Notes: generated by a model from the letters alone, not told the origin. A stretch of DNA of 50,122 nt from CAYPLH01 sp964411505 (GCA_964411505.1 CAYPLH010000028.1:1-50122), one strand, 5' to 3'; shown: positions 17,005 through 27,212, counted from the first letter of the stretch. Translations and numbers: made by a program.

Positions 17005-19572
17005 GTGAGTAAATTGCGCAGAGTAGTTATATTTGTAGTAATATTTTGTCTTATATTGCAGTTGGACATATATGGAGCCGGAAATAATGTAAGCGTTGTT
17101 AGCTCTTTAGAACTACCCAATATGAAAGTTGTGACTGAAAACAAATGCTTGTCTTTATATATTAATCAAAAGACAGCAGAAATAGCTGTAATGGATAAAA
17201 TGACAGGTGCGGTTTATTTTTCAAATCCTCCCGAAAGAGATAAAGACAATCTTGCAAACGCAGGAAATAAGGAAAAAATGGGAGCTCAGATTTCTATTAC
17301 CTATTTTACCGGCAGCGGGCAGATAAAAACTATGAATAGCGCGGTTGACAGTGTAAAACCTGGTCAGTTTGAGATCGTACCAGTGGAAAAAGGTGTTAAG
17401 GTTGTATTTGTATTAGGTAAAGAAGCTATGGGAAAGGAGAATATACCATCATTAATAAACAAAGAAAGATTTGAGGAATTAATACTTTCCAAGGTGGAGG
17501 ATGAGGATGAGAAGAAGCTGCTGGAAAAGTGCTATAAGCTTATTTCACTTAATGATGCTGAAAATGAAGAAAAAAAGAACGAATTGCTTGAGAAGTATCC
17601 TACCCTGGAAAATGGGGATCTTTATGAACTCAGTACATATACTAAAACTTTTGAATACCCTGTACTTTACACCGTAATTAAGAAGGCCGGGTATACGGTG
17701 GAGGATCTTAACAAGGACAATTTTGATAATAATATTAATATAGTAATTCCTGAAAATGAGATGTTTAAAATACCTATTGTATATACACTTGATAATAATA
17801 ATCTTGTTGCAAGGATTTCATGTAGTGAAATTGAGTGTCCGGAAAAGTTGCCACTAACTTCGATTAGGGTACTTGAACATTTTAATTCAATCAGAATGGG
17901 AGAGGAAGGTTACATATTTGTTCCTGACGGATCGGGTGCACTTATTAACTATAACGACCCTGATAAAGCAGGCATGATATATGGAGGATATGTTTATGGC
18001 AAAGACTATGCCATGGTAGAGCCTACACTGACATCAGCACAAACGTCTGAGCAGGTCAACCTCCCGGTTTTTGGAATTAAACGGAAGGATAATGCAACCT
18101 TCGCCGTTATTGAGGAAGGAGATGCCCATGGTCTAATTAATGCAAACATTGGAGGAATAACAAGCTCTTACAATAATGTTTACAGTGAGTTTAACATATT
18201 GCCATGGACTTCAACATTCATCTATGGAACAAATAAGGGGCAGATGATTAATGTATATCAGAAGACACCCTATCAAGGTGATATAAAAATCAGATATGTT
18301 TTTTTGAATGGCGAGGATGCAAACTATGTAGGTATGGCAAAGTATTACAGGCAGTATCTAATGGATAAAGGAACACTGAAGAAAATCAAAGAAAAAAAAG
18401 AATTACCTTTTGTTATGGAAGTTATTGGAGGAGTATATATAAAAAAATCAATTCTGGGGATACCATGGAATGCTTACGAGCCTCTGACAAAATTTGATGA
18501 AGCAGCCCGGATGGTTATGGAACTTCAGGACAAGGGTGTAGATAATATAAAAATTAAATACTCAGGCTGGTTTAATGGTGGTTTATACCCTACACCTCCG
18601 CTTAATATTAAGATCGACAAGAAGCTTGGAGGCTTAAACGGATTTAAAAGCCTGATGGAGCTTGCTCAAGAAAATAATTTTAGTGTATATCCTGAAGCAT
18701 CGTTTCTCCATATATATAAGACACCTATAGGATACAGTACCAAATCGAACTTAGCTTGTTTTATTGATGGACGCAATGCAAGGAAATATCAGCTTAATAT
18801 GAGTGGTGCAAACTACGGAGACTGGAATAAGATTGCAAGTCATTTATTATCTCCATTTAAACTTGCTATGCATGTAGATAAATTCATGAAGAATTATTTA
18901 AATATGCCTGTAGGTGGTGTAGCTTTAAGAGATATAGGAAAGGAATTAAATTCAGACTTTAAAGAAGAAAGACTGGTTGACCGGCAGGATGCTGAAAAGA
19001 TTGTTGAAGAACAGACCAAGAAATTTTATGACAGCGGTTTGAGTATTATGGTAAGCAATGGTCATGCTTATACACTCCCCTATGTGGACAGCATCATAAA
19101 TATGCCTCTTGCAAACAGTAATTACATTGTAGAAAGTGAAAGTATTCCCTTTTATCAGATTGTGGTTCATGGATGTGTTAATTATGCGGGAGAGCCAGTA
19201 AATCTTGCAGTAAACTATAAGCAAAACATACTAAAGTCATTTGAAACCGGAGCAGGACTATATTATAAATGGATTTACGCCGACCCGTCGGTACTAAAAA
19301 ATTCATACAATTATTCTGAGCTTTATTCTCTTGGATATAAAGATTGGTTCGAACAAGCAATAAATCTATATGAAGATTTAAATTCAACTATTGGAGATGT
19401 AACAGATCAGTTAATAATTGATCATAGGAAACTGTCTGATGGTGTATATCAAACTACTTATGAAGAAGGTAAAAGTATAATTGTAAACTACAATAAGAAA
19501 GCAGTGACCATTGATGGTTTTGAAATAGAACCGGAGAATTTCAGAGTTGTAGGAAAGGTGGGAGTTAAATGA
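17005..19572 (+). CDS. DUF5696-type secreted protein
   Basis: An 855-aa protein with an N-terminal signal segment (residues about 6-25) and a long extracellular part. The region after residue 480 has a likely (beta/alpha)-barrel look, with KIKYSGWFNGGLYPTPPLN and MVSNGHAYTLPYVDSIINMP. I place it in the DUF5696 family by overall pattern and operon position; members commonly sit beside AraC-controlled sugar ABC transporters. A glycosidase-like activity is possible but no catalytic residues can be assigned. GTG 17005 follows GAGGGGG. The gene overlaps the next permease by 4 nt. Confidence 0.65.
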   Translation: MSKLRRVVIFVVIFCLILQLDIYGAGNNVSVVSSLELPNMKVVTENKCLSLYINQKTAEIAVMDKMTGAVYFSNPPERDKDNLANAGNKEKMGAQISITYFTGSGQIKTMNSAVDSVKPGQFEIVPVEKGVKVVFVLGKEAMGKENIPSLINKERFEELILSKVEDEDEKKLLEKCYKLISLNDAENEEKKNELLEKYPTLENGDLYELSTYTKTFEYPVLYTVIKKAGYTVEDLNKDNFDNNINIVIPENEMFKIPIVYTLDNNNLVARISCSEIECPEKLPLTSIRVLEHFNSIRMGEEGYIFVPDGSGALINYNDPDKAGMIYGGYVYGKDYAMVEPTLTSAQTSEQVNLPVFGIKRKDNATFAVIEEGDAHGLINANIGGITSSYNNVYSEFNILPWTSTFIYGTNKGQMINVYQKTPYQGDIKIRYVFLNGEDANYVGMAKYYRQYLMDKGTLKKIKEKKELPFVMEVIGGVYIKKSILGIPWNAYEPLTKFDEAARMVMELQDKGVDNIKIKYSGWFNGGLYPTPPLNIKIDKKLGGLNGFKSLMELAQENNFSVYPEASFLHIYKTPIGYSTKSNLACFIDGRNARKYQLNMSGANYGDWNKIASHLLSPFKLAMHVDKFMKNYLNMPVGGVALRDIGKELNSDFKEERLVDRQDAEKIVEEQTKKFYDSGLSIMVSNGHAYTLPYVDSIINMPLANSNYIVESESIPFYQIVVHGCVNYAGEPVNLAVNYKQNILKSFETGAGLYYKWIYADPSVLKNSYNYSELYSLGYKDWFEQAINLYEDLNSTIGDVTDQLIIDHRKLSDGVYQTTYEEGKSIIVNYNKKAVTIDGFEIEPENFRVVGKVGVK

Positions 19573-20489
19573 TGAGATTAAAAAGGTTGACTATTACCCA
19601 AAAAAGAGGGTTATGGGGTTTGTTGTTTATTCTTCCTTTTATAATAGGGTTTATGTTGTTTTTCGCATATCCAATGATCCTTTCTGCAAAGTTCAGCGTT
19701 AGCAGATTGACGGTAATTCCTACAGGATATGAGTTGGAGCATATAGGATTTAAAAATTTCAGGGATGCTTTTGTTAGAGATCCTGTTTTTATCCGAAACC
19801 TGGTCGATTCACTTAAGATGATGGCAACTGATGTTCCGCTTATCATTATGTTCAGTTTTTTTGCCGCTAATTTGCTTAACCAAAAATTTAAAGGCAGGAC
19901 TGTTGCACGGGTAATATTCTTTCTGCCGGTAATTATGGCATCGGGGATTCTTGCTTCAATTGCCTCAGGCGAATTAGAGCGAGAGCTTGTACAAACAGCC
20001 GCTAACGCCGGGCAATCATCCAAAGATGTTACAGGTAATTTTTTCAGAAGTATGAGACTTTTAGAGTATTTATTTGAAATAGGGCTTCATCCAATGCTTA
20101 TTTCCTATGTTGTTTCCGCTGTTTCAAGGATAAATGAAATAATAAACGAATCAGGAGTGCAGATATTACTGTTTTTATCAGCTCTTCAGACTATACCCCC
20201 GTCGCTGTATGAGGCCTCTAGTATTGAAGGAGCCACAGGCTGGGAAAACTTTTGGAAAATAACATTTCCCATGCTAAGTCCGTATATACTCACCAATACC
20301 GTATATACAGTAATTAACTCATTTACTTCATCTAAAAATGTTGTTATGGCAATGGTGGTAAAATTAGCTTTTGGCAGCTTTAACTTTACCTATAGCTCGG
20401 CTTTATCATGGATATATTTTATTATTGTTTCAATAATACTGTTTTTTGTTACATGGGCTATGTCAAAGAAGGTATATTACTACAGATAA
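19569..20489 (+). CDS. Carbohydrate ABC permease, second pair (MalF/UgpA type)
   Basis: A 306-aa permease with six predicted helices and the EAA loop LYEASSIEGATGWENFWKITF. Its ATG overlaps the DUF5696 stop in an ATGATGA arrangement, showing translational coupling. It pairs with 20547-21539 and should work with the lipoprotein at 21709. Confidence 0.92.
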   Translation: MMRLKRLTITQKRGLWGLLFILPFIIGFMLFFAYPMILSAKFSVSRLTVIPTGYELEHIGFKNFRDAFVRDPVFIRNLVDSLKMMATDVPLIIMFSFFAANLLNQKFKGRTVARVIFFLPVIMASGILASIASGELERELVQTAANAGQSSKDVTGNFFRSMRLLEYLFEIGLHPMLISYVVSAVSRINEIINESGVQILLFLSALQTIPPSLYEASSIEGATGWENFWKITFPMLSPYILTNTVYTVINSFTSSKNVVMAMVVKLAFGSFNFTYSSALSWIYFIIVSIILFFVTWAMSKKVYYYR

Positions 20490-20546
20490 AAAAGGCAAAT
20501 AACCAGACTATTGAGAACTTATAATTTATTAAGGAGCGAAAAATAT

Positions 20547-21539
20547 ATGAAACCCTTGAATTATTCCAAAAGTAAGTATATTTTATCAAAGTCGGCAACA
20601 ACAGAATTCATAAAAGACAGTCCATTATTTATAAGGCTGATCGCTTTTTTTGCTCCGGCAAATTTAAAAAAGGTCAGCTGGTCAATAATCAGAGCAGTTC
20701 TTATTATTGGTATTTCATATATTATCATATACCCACTGCTCCTTAAATTATCGGTTACTTTTATGCATACCGATGATCTGTACGACCCAACCGTAATATG
20801 GATACCAAAGCATTTAACGTTGGAAAATCTCAGGGTCGTTTATACTTTTATGGAATATCCCGAGTCGTTTCTTAACACAGTGAAGGTAGTTGTAATTACA
20901 ACGATTCTTCAGCTGGCATCCTGTACAATGGTCGGTTATGGTTTTGCACGGTTCAGGATTCCGGCAGGGAAACTCTTTTTTTCACTGGTAATTTTGACGC
21001 TGCTGGTTCCGCCTCAGACTATCATGGTTCCGTTATATTTTAATTTCAGAGGTCTGAATATGATTGATACTTTCTGGCCTTTTGTCTTTACATCTGCCAC
21101 CTGTATGGGAATTAGAAATGGTTTATATATCTATATAATAAGGCAGTTTTTCAGAAACATGCCTGCTGAGATTGAGGAGGCTGCAATGATAGACGGAGCT
21201 GGTGTTTTTAAGACCTTTTATAAGGTAATGCTTCCCAGTGCTATACCCATAATGGTGAGTGTTGGTCTTTTTTCACTGGTATGGCAGTGGAATGATACTT
21301 TTTATGTAACTATGTTCTGGACTAATAAAAGAATTCTGGCTTCGTCACTAGGCTCGATTTTTGCTGAATATCAGCAGTTTCTTACCATAAGCCAGACCGG
21401 TATAATAGTAAATAATGTAGTTCATCAAATGCTTGATAATATCGGGACATTAATGATGATAGCACCAATACTGATAATTTATATTTTTGCCCAGCGGCAC
21501 TTTGTTGAAAGTATTGAGCGTTCGGGAATAGTGGGATGA
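20547..21539 (+). CDS. Carbohydrate ABC permease, second pair (MalG/UgpE type)
   Basis: A permease of 330 aa with an unusually long cytoplasmic N-terminus of about 55 residues before the first helix (IIRAVLIIGISYIIIYPLLL). The EAA loop is EIEEAAMIDGAGVFKTFYKV. ATG 20547 is chosen because AAGGAG (20531-20536) lies 10 nt upstream; the in-frame TTG at 20511 has no site. Confidence 0.92.
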   Translation: MKPLNYSKSKYILSKSATTEFIKDSPLFIRLIAFFAPANLKKVSWSIIRAVLIIGISYIIIYPLLLKLSVTFMHTDDLYDPTVIWIPKHLTLENLRVVYTFMEYPESFLNTVKVVVITTILQLASCTMVGYGFARFRIPAGKLFFSLVILTLLVPPQTIMVPLYFNFRGLNMIDTFWPFVFTSATCMGIRNGLYIYIIRQFFRNMPAEIEEAAMIDGAGVFKTFYKVMLPSAIPIMVSVGLFSLVWQWNDTFYVTMFWTNKRILASSLGSIFAEYQQFLTISQTGIIVNNVVHQMLDNIGTLMMIAPILIIYIFAQRHFVESIERSGIVG

Positions 21540-21708
21540 CATAAGAGTGCTGCATCAGGATGTTATATTTTGATCAATTATAAGGACTATAACAGAATTC
21601 CTGCTGATAAAAGGTTAAGCTGATTGTAAGCAGGAGTATAAATAGTTTTAGACAAAATTTAAAAAGTTTTGTTTAAATAAATATATTATAATTAATGGAG
21701 GATTAAGT

Positions 21709-23085
21709 ATGAAAAAGAGTATTTTACGAAAAATGTTGCTGGTTGTATCCATGATGCTGGCTGTTTCGATGATGCTGACAGCATGTGTACAGACGGGAGG
21801 AAGCTCCGGTGATAATGATGGTACAACAGCTGCCCCTACAACAGCAGCTCCTACAACTGCCAAAGCGGATCCAACACCTGTGCCAATTGACATGAAAGGG
21901 CGCGAATTCAGAATTGTTGCCAAATGGAATGAAGCACCTTCATTAGGTGTAAGTGCTTATAGTGATTTAAGGTACAACCAGGACAGAATGATTGAGGAGA
22001 AGTTTAATTGCAAGGTGACATATGTAAGGGTGCCAAATGCTGAATACTTAAATACATTTATTACATCAATGCTGGCCAACGATCCTAAAGGTGAGCTTTG
22101 GTTTATGGATTCCCCGCAAGCGATGCCGCTCGCATCCAAGTCATATTTGCTGCCTTTAAGCGACTATATTGACATGGAGCAGGAAAAATGGGATCCTAAT
22201 ATTGTTAAGCTTTCATCCTATAATAATAAAGTGTATGGAGTATCGGATACACGTGGAAACCCGGAAGGATGCTTCTTCTTTAATAAAAAAATGCTAGAAG
22301 ATGAAGGTCTGCCAAACATATATGACCTGCAGGATGCCGACGAGTGGACATGGGAAAAGATGCGTGAAATTGCAATTGCAACAACAAAGGATTTTGATGG
22401 AGATGGCGTGTATGATCAGTTCGGACTGTCAAATGTTAATTACCTTCATATGATTAATGCAAACGGTGCGTCTATATTAACTTATAACCCTGATGGCATG
22501 GACATAATAGGCTTTAATAACCAGAATACTTATGACACCATTGATTTTATGAGAGATCTGATTCATGTAGATAAGGTTGTATTACCTTATCCTGAAGGAT
22601 CTAAGTGGGATTATCCAATGCAGCAGTTTATGGATGGCAAAACAGCTATGTACTTTGGACAATATAGTCAGAGAACTGAAATTATCAAAAAGCTTGGAAC
22701 AGATTTCGGTGGTGTGTTGGTTCCTAAAGGACCCAATGGAGAGAATATCTCCTATACAATAAAACAACCAATGAGGGTTATTCCGGCTTCAGTTAAGGAT
22801 CCTGAAAATATTTGTGCTGTAACCGACGCTTTGCTTACAAAGTTATCAGATGAAATCCTTGAGTCATTAATGGCAGCTGATTGTCCTGATCAAAGGTTTT
22901 TGGATAATATTTTTGTTTCAATGAAGAATTTAGCTTATAATCCGACTACGGCATACTCAAATGTACCAACGCAAGTTGAGAAAGCTGTCAACGAGGCTAT
23001 AGCCGGTACAAAATCTACCAGGGCAGCTATGGAAGAAATTGTACCGTCAGTCAATGAAATAATCAGGTCAGTATACGAGCAGTAA
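21709..23085 (+). CDS. Sugar-binding lipoprotein of the second transporter
   Basis: A 458-aa family-1 solute-binding protein. The signal peptide ends in the lipobox LTAC, so Cys should be lipidated, followed by a Thr/Ala/Pro linker (TTAAPTTAAPTTAK) that tethers the binding domain. The binding domain has the usual pieces, such as EDEGLPNIYDLQDADEWTWE and FDGDGVYDQFGLS. GGAGG lies just before the start, and upstream is an A/T-rich inverted repeat (ACAAAATTT/AAGTTTTGT, about 21653-21673) plus TATAAT at 21687, so it may also have its own promoter. A terminator follows. Confidence 0.92.
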   Translation: MKKSILRKMLLVVSMMLAVSMMLTACVQTGGSSGDNDGTTAAPTTAAPTTAKADPTPVPIDMKGREFRIVAKWNEAPSLGVSAYSDLRYNQDRMIEEKFNCKVTYVRVPNAEYLNTFITSMLANDPKGELWFMDSPQAMPLASKSYLLPLSDYIDMEQEKWDPNIVKLSSYNNKVYGVSDTRGNPEGCFFFNKKMLEDEGLPNIYDLQDADEWTWEKMREIAIATTKDFDGDGVYDQFGLSNVNYLHMINANGASILTYNPDGMDIIGFNNQNTYDTIDFMRDLIHVDKVVLPYPEGSKWDYPMQQFMDGKTAMYFGQYSQRTEIIKKLGTDFGGVLVPKGPNGENISYTIKQPMRVIPASVKDPENICAVTDALLTKLSDEILESLMAADCPDQRFLDNIFVSMKNLAYNPTTAYSNVPTQVEKAVNEAIAGTKSTRAAMEEIVPSVNEIIRSVYEQ

Positions 23086-23155
23086 AAAATAAAAAGAACA
23101 GGTACGTTTTTATGCAACACCATCTTACTAGAAACACTTTATAGATAGACTAAGT

Positions 23156-23191
23156 AAAACAAGCCTCCCTTGTGGGGGGGAGGCTTGTTTT
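23156..23191 (+). terminator. Terminator between transporter and enzyme genes
   Basis: A perfect 14-bp stem (AAAACAAGCCTCCC with GGGAGGCTTGTTTT) has an 8-nt loop and a short T-run. It ends 22 nt before the next gene, so it likely reduces rather than abolishes expression of the downstream enzymes. Confidence 0.9.
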
Positions 23192-23213
23192 AATATAAAA
23201 GCGGAGGAAAATT

Positions 23214-25601
23214 ATGAATAATAGCAAAAGCTTAAAAACTAAATGGAAAATAATCGGTCCCGGAGCAGGAGGAGGAGTTTTCATTCCAACCATAAACCCA
23301 TATAATCCGGGTATGGTTCTAATGAGCTGCGATATGACTCCGGGATTCATAACCTATGATGGAGGTTTAAGCTGGAGAAATTTTCACTTAAAATCCAGAA
23401 TACATTCTTTTGCCTTCGACCCTAATAATGAAAATGTTGTTTACGCCGGTTCAACCGGTTTATACCGTTCGGATGACAGAGGAGAAAAATGGAGGCTTGT
23501 TTTTCCTCATCCTGAAAAGGTTTTTGGAGAACGCAGAGTAAACGACGAAGCAGATCACATTTTTTTATCAAATGATAACTGGCCTAAAGGGCATTTTACA
23601 AGTATACAATGTATAAGGGTGGATCCTAAGGACAGCAATAAAATATATCTTGGCATTAAGTCAGAAAAGCTGCACATATTTTTCTCTGATGACAGAGGCG
23701 AAACATGGAATGAGCTTTATTCCATGGAGGGAAATAAGGTGTGTTCCATATATGCAGGGATAACGGAAAAGGATAGCGACAGTCTGTATGTTATTGCAGA
23801 TACAGGCTTTTATAAAATAGATAAGGACAATAGTAAAGGACACAGAGGTTTTCCAGAAGGTGCAAATGAAATATTTCATGGTGCATGGGGAATGGATAAA
23901 GAAACCGGTGCCCCTGTGTTTTACGTACTTACAGCATCTGAATGGAAAAATGAAAAATTACTTATGGGAGTATGGAAATCAAAGGATTACGGATGCACCT
24001 GGGAGGATGTGGGTTCGGATTTAATTAGGTTGTTAAGCGAAGTCTATAACCAAAAGCGAGAGGGGCTCGATGCCCCCGAGCTTTTAATTTGCGAAGTGCC
24101 GAAAAAAGAAAGTGGTAAAATGCCGGCTTTTAATTTGGTTGCCGTACATGAAGCAGACAGCAGAATAATATATCTTGGAACAAAAACATACCCTCAGCTG
24201 ACACCCCAGCAAGAGATTGTAAATAAGTTTGGTGTGCTCAAAAGCATAGATGGCGGAACTACCTGGAAATGGATTATGAAATCGGATGTGTACGATGTAT
24301 CATCCAATGTAAAAGCAGGGTGGGTAGAAAAACTTTATAAACCTAAGCATTCCCGAGTAGGACCTAAAGGGGTGGGTCCTATTGGTATGGGAATTTGTCC
24401 TACTAACCCGGATATTTTCTATTTTACAGACATGGGCGCCGCATTTAAAACAGAAGACGGCGGAGAAACCTTTGAACAGGTATATTGCAATGAATACCCG
24501 GATGGTTCGTTTTCAACAAGAGGAATTAACACTTCAACAAGCTACGGGATACATTTTGATCCCTATGATAAGAATCATTTGGTTATATCAAATACGGATA
24601 TCGGTGTTGTTTATTCAAATAATGATGGAAATGCATGGTATCATGCCATAGAGGAAATGCCTCCAAGATGGACAAACACATGCTATTGGCTTGTTTTTGA
24701 CCCGGATATGAAGGATAAGGTGTTTTCGGCTTGGGGATATTCTCATGACCTTCCCAGAAAAAAAATGTTCAAGAACGGACGGCTTGGACATACGCCAGGT
24801 GGAGTATGCAAAAGTGAGGATGGGGCAAAGACATGGTCTGTTTCAAACAAGGGAATGGATGAAAACAGCTGCTGCACTCATATAATCCTGGATCCTAAAA
24901 GCCCTCCGGGAAACAGAACAATTTACGTTACCGCATTCAAAAAGGGAGTTTATAAATCTACTGACGACGGGAATACATGGGAGCTTAAGAATAATGGAAT
25001 AACCGGGAGCCTCGATGTTTTCAGATTGGCTTTGCTTCCTGACGGAACATTGTACCTGGTAGTTACGAGAGGATATGAACCCGGTCCCGGGGGAGCTGAG
25101 ATTGATGGCGCTATATATAAATCAACAGATGGTGCACAAAGCTGGACGAGGATCAAATTACCTTCGGGAGTTAATGCTCCTAATGATATACAATATGATC
25201 CATCTAATCCTAAGCAGTTGTATATTGCTTGTTGGCCATCAAAAACCATAAATGAGGATCTGAAAAAGGGAGGAGTATTTGTTACAGTAGATGACGGCGA
25301 AAGCTGGACTAATATTCTGAATCCGGATATCCATACCTTTGCTGTAACGGTTGATGAAGATAACCCTGCAAATTTATATGTTACCACCTTTAACAGTGCT
25401 ACCTATAAATCTGAAGACAAAGGAAGAAGCTGGAAGAAGCTTAAGGGGTTTAACTTTAAATGGGGTCACAGGGTTATTCTTGATAAGCATGATAAGGATA
25501 TGCTGTACATTACTACCTTTGGTAACAGTACATGGCATGGTCCCCGTGACGGAGACCCGGATGCATGGGAAGATTATTATGATATAGATGTAAAAAAATA
25601 A
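23214..25601 (+). CDS. GH74-like beta-propeller protein with many Asp-box repeats, no signal peptide
   Basis: A 795-aa protein that begins WKIIGPGAGGGVFIPTINPY and lacks a signal sequence, so it should be cytoplasmic. It has about eleven Asp-box motifs of the form S-x-D-x-G-x-x-W, such as SDDRGEKW, SIDGGTTW, STDDGNTW and SEDKGRSW. This is the pattern of twin seven-bladed propellers in GH74 xyloglucanases and related BNR proteins. The first loop (GGGVF and DMTPGFITYDGG) is like the GH74 start. Activity on imported xyloglucan-like oligosaccharides is possible, but other BNR proteins share the pattern. GGAGG lies upstream. It is the first gene after the terminator. Confidence 0.75.
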   Translation: MNNSKSLKTKWKIIGPGAGGGVFIPTINPYNPGMVLMSCDMTPGFITYDGGLSWRNFHLKSRIHSFAFDPNNENVVYAGSTGLYRSDDRGEKWRLVFPHPEKVFGERRVNDEADHIFLSNDNWPKGHFTSIQCIRVDPKDSNKIYLGIKSEKLHIFFSDDRGETWNELYSMEGNKVCSIYAGITEKDSDSLYVIADTGFYKIDKDNSKGHRGFPEGANEIFHGAWGMDKETGAPVFYVLTASEWKNEKLLMGVWKSKDYGCTWEDVGSDLIRLLSEVYNQKREGLDAPELLICEVPKKESGKMPAFNLVAVHEADSRIIYLGTKTYPQLTPQQEIVNKFGVLKSIDGGTTWKWIMKSDVYDVSSNVKAGWVEKLYKPKHSRVGPKGVGPIGMGICPTNPDIFYFTDMGAAFKTEDGGETFEQVYCNEYPDGSFSTRGINTSTSYGIHFDPYDKNHLVISNTDIGVVYSNNDGNAWYHAIEEMPPRWTNTCYWLVFDPDMKDKVFSAWGYSHDLPRKKMFKNGRLGHTPGGVCKSEDGAKTWSVSNKGMDENSCCTHIILDPKSPPGNRTIYVTAFKKGVYKSTDDGNTWELKNNGITGSLDVFRLALLPDGTLYLVVTRGYEPGPGGAEIDGAIYKSTDGAQSWTRIKLPSGVNAPNDIQYDPSNPKQLYIACWPSKTINEDLKKGGVFVTVDDGESWTNILNPDIHTFAVTVDEDNPANLYVTTFNSATYKSEDKGRSWKKLKGFNFKWGHRVILDKHDKDMLYITTFGNSTWHGPRDGDPDAWEDYYDIDVKK

Positions 25602-25621
25602 GGAAATTTATAAATATATTT

Positions 25622-25719
25622 ATATGGAACACAGTAATTCTATACAGTGTGACTTTCAAAAATACTGGGATTTTGTGATTTTATTAGTTATATAGCAGAA
25701 ATAAATGTTGTTCCATATA
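25622..25719. promoter_or_regulatory. Inverted repeat flanking the epimerase leader
   Basis: ATATGGAACA (25622-25631) and TGTTCCATAT (25709-25718) are perfect inverted copies 77 nt apart in the short leader before the epimerase gene. They could form a leader hairpin or a pair of operator half-sites. The right arm lies about 10 nt before the ribosome site. Confidence 0.4.
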
Positions 25720-25739
25720 TCTAAAAAGGAGAAGGTAAT

Positions 25740-26999
25740 ATGAGTTATCTGGCAGATGAAAAAAAACTTCTTAATTTTTATATTAGTCATTTAAAAAACG
25801 ATGTGTTACCCTTTTGGCTGAATAAAATGGATGGAGAAAACGGTGGTGTATTTTCCTGTATAAATAATATGGGGGATGAAATTTTAAGCACCGATAAGTA
25901 TACATGGTCTCAAGGCAGGATTGTGTGGATATACTCAAAGCTTGCTACTATGGACATATTCTCTGATGAGGAAAAAGAGGTTTTACTAGGATATGCAAAA
26001 TCCACTGCGTATTTTCTTATGAAGAATGTTGTTCTCGAAAATGGCAACTGCTCATTTATATTGACTAAGGAAGGTATTCCAAAACCTGAGATACATGGCG
26101 GCAGATGTGATACAAATATAACTGCTGACCAGTTTGTAATACTGGGCTTATCAAAATACGGAGCAGTCAGCGGTGATATGGCAGCTCTCAATTTTGCGAA
26201 GGACTTGTACAAAAGAGTGCTGGAAAGAACTGAATCATCTGGAAAAAGGGAATTTAGAAGTGCTCCCATGATGATGCTCAATGTGACTTCAGAGCTAGCC
26301 CTTGCCATGAAAGAGCTGAGTGACAGCAGTTTTGAGGAGACAGATAAATGGGCAGATGCATACATGTATGATGTTATTAATAATTTTGTCGGAGAGGACT
26401 ATCTGATCCATGAAAGGAATCGTGTTAACGGACCCAATGACAAAAGTGTTATGATTGAGCGGTACATTAACCCGGGACACACAATCGAAGACATGTGGTT
26501 TGTAATGCATCAGGCTGCCACAAAAGGAAATATAGAAGTTATCAGAAAAGCAGTAAAAGTATTAAAGGCTGCTTTTGAGAAAGGCTGGGACAAAGAATGG
26601 GGAGGTATACTTCTTTTTGCTGACGAGGAAGGCGGAAAGCCCCGGGGAAGTATTAAAGGAATGGAAAAGGATTCACAGGTACAGAAGCTTTTGAATGATT
26701 GGAGCAATAAAGTCTGGTGGTCGCATTCCGAAACGTTGTATACTACACTACTTTCCTATATACTGACAGGCGATGAAGAGGCAGCTCAATTATTTAATAC
26801 TGTGCATGATTATGTGTTTAAAACATTTCCAAATCCTAACAAGGAAATTGGTGAATGGATACAGATAAGAGACAGAATGGGTAACCCGGAGGATAAATTT
26901 GTTGCACTACCCGTCAAAGATCCATTCCATATAATGAGAAATATGGCCCTTATTATAGAGCTGCTGCAAGGGAAGTTTACTATGGCAGACAAGGTGTAG
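25740..26999 (+). CDS. AGE-family epimerase (N-acylglucosamine or cellobiose 2-epimerase type)
   Basis: A 419-aa cytoplasmic protein with the (alpha/alpha)6-barrel pattern of the AGE family, which interconverts C2 epimers of sugars. Recognisable blocks are GGVFSCINNMGDE, STDKYTWSQGRIVWIYSKL, INPGHTIEDMWFVMHQ and KVWWSHSETLYTTLL, which supply the family's Trp and His active-site residues. Substrate could be a free hexose, N-acylglucosamine or a beta-linked disaccharide. AAGGAG lies upstream. With the GH94 phosphorylase further along, a cellobiose-like or mannosyl-glucose route is conceivable, but this is inference. Confidence 0.85.
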   Translation: MSYLADEKKLLNFYISHLKNDVLPFWLNKMDGENGGVFSCINNMGDEILSTDKYTWSQGRIVWIYSKLATMDIFSDEEKEVLLGYAKSTAYFLMKNVVLENGNCSFILTKEGIPKPEIHGGRCDTNITADQFVILGLSKYGAVSGDMAALNFAKDLYKRVLERTESSGKREFRSAPMMMLNVTSELALAMKELSDSSFEETDKWADAYMYDVINNFVGEDYLIHERNRVNGPNDKSVMIERYINPGHTIEDMWFVMHQAATKGNIEVIRKAVKVLKAAFEKGWDKEWGGILLFADEEGGKPRGSIKGMEKDSQVQKLLNDWSNKVWWSHSETLYTTLLSYILTGDEEAAQLFNTVHDYVFKTFPNPNKEIGEWIQIRDRMGNPEDKFVALPVKDPFHIMRNMALIIELLQGKFTMADKV

Positions 27000-27212
27000 A
27001 TGATGGCTTATTTGATGAGCGATTTTTATACAAACAACCACCTGTAAGCGGGTGCTCATTAGTACTACAACGAAAGATATGATTTATCTTTGCATGTATA
27101 TTAACTTGATGCATGTCATTATTTCATACAAGTGCCATGAATGCTGATTAACAATGTAATATTCATGTAGTTATAGATTGACTTAATATTAAATGCCGGG
27201 AGTGAGGTAAAA
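27000..27212. other. Non-coding gap before the DUF5107 gene
   Basis: No gene is seen in these 213 nt. An inverted pair ATGAGC (27015-27020) and GCTCAT (27054-27059) could fold into a weak hairpin with an inner CACC/GGTG element but has no T-run. Confidence 0.4.
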
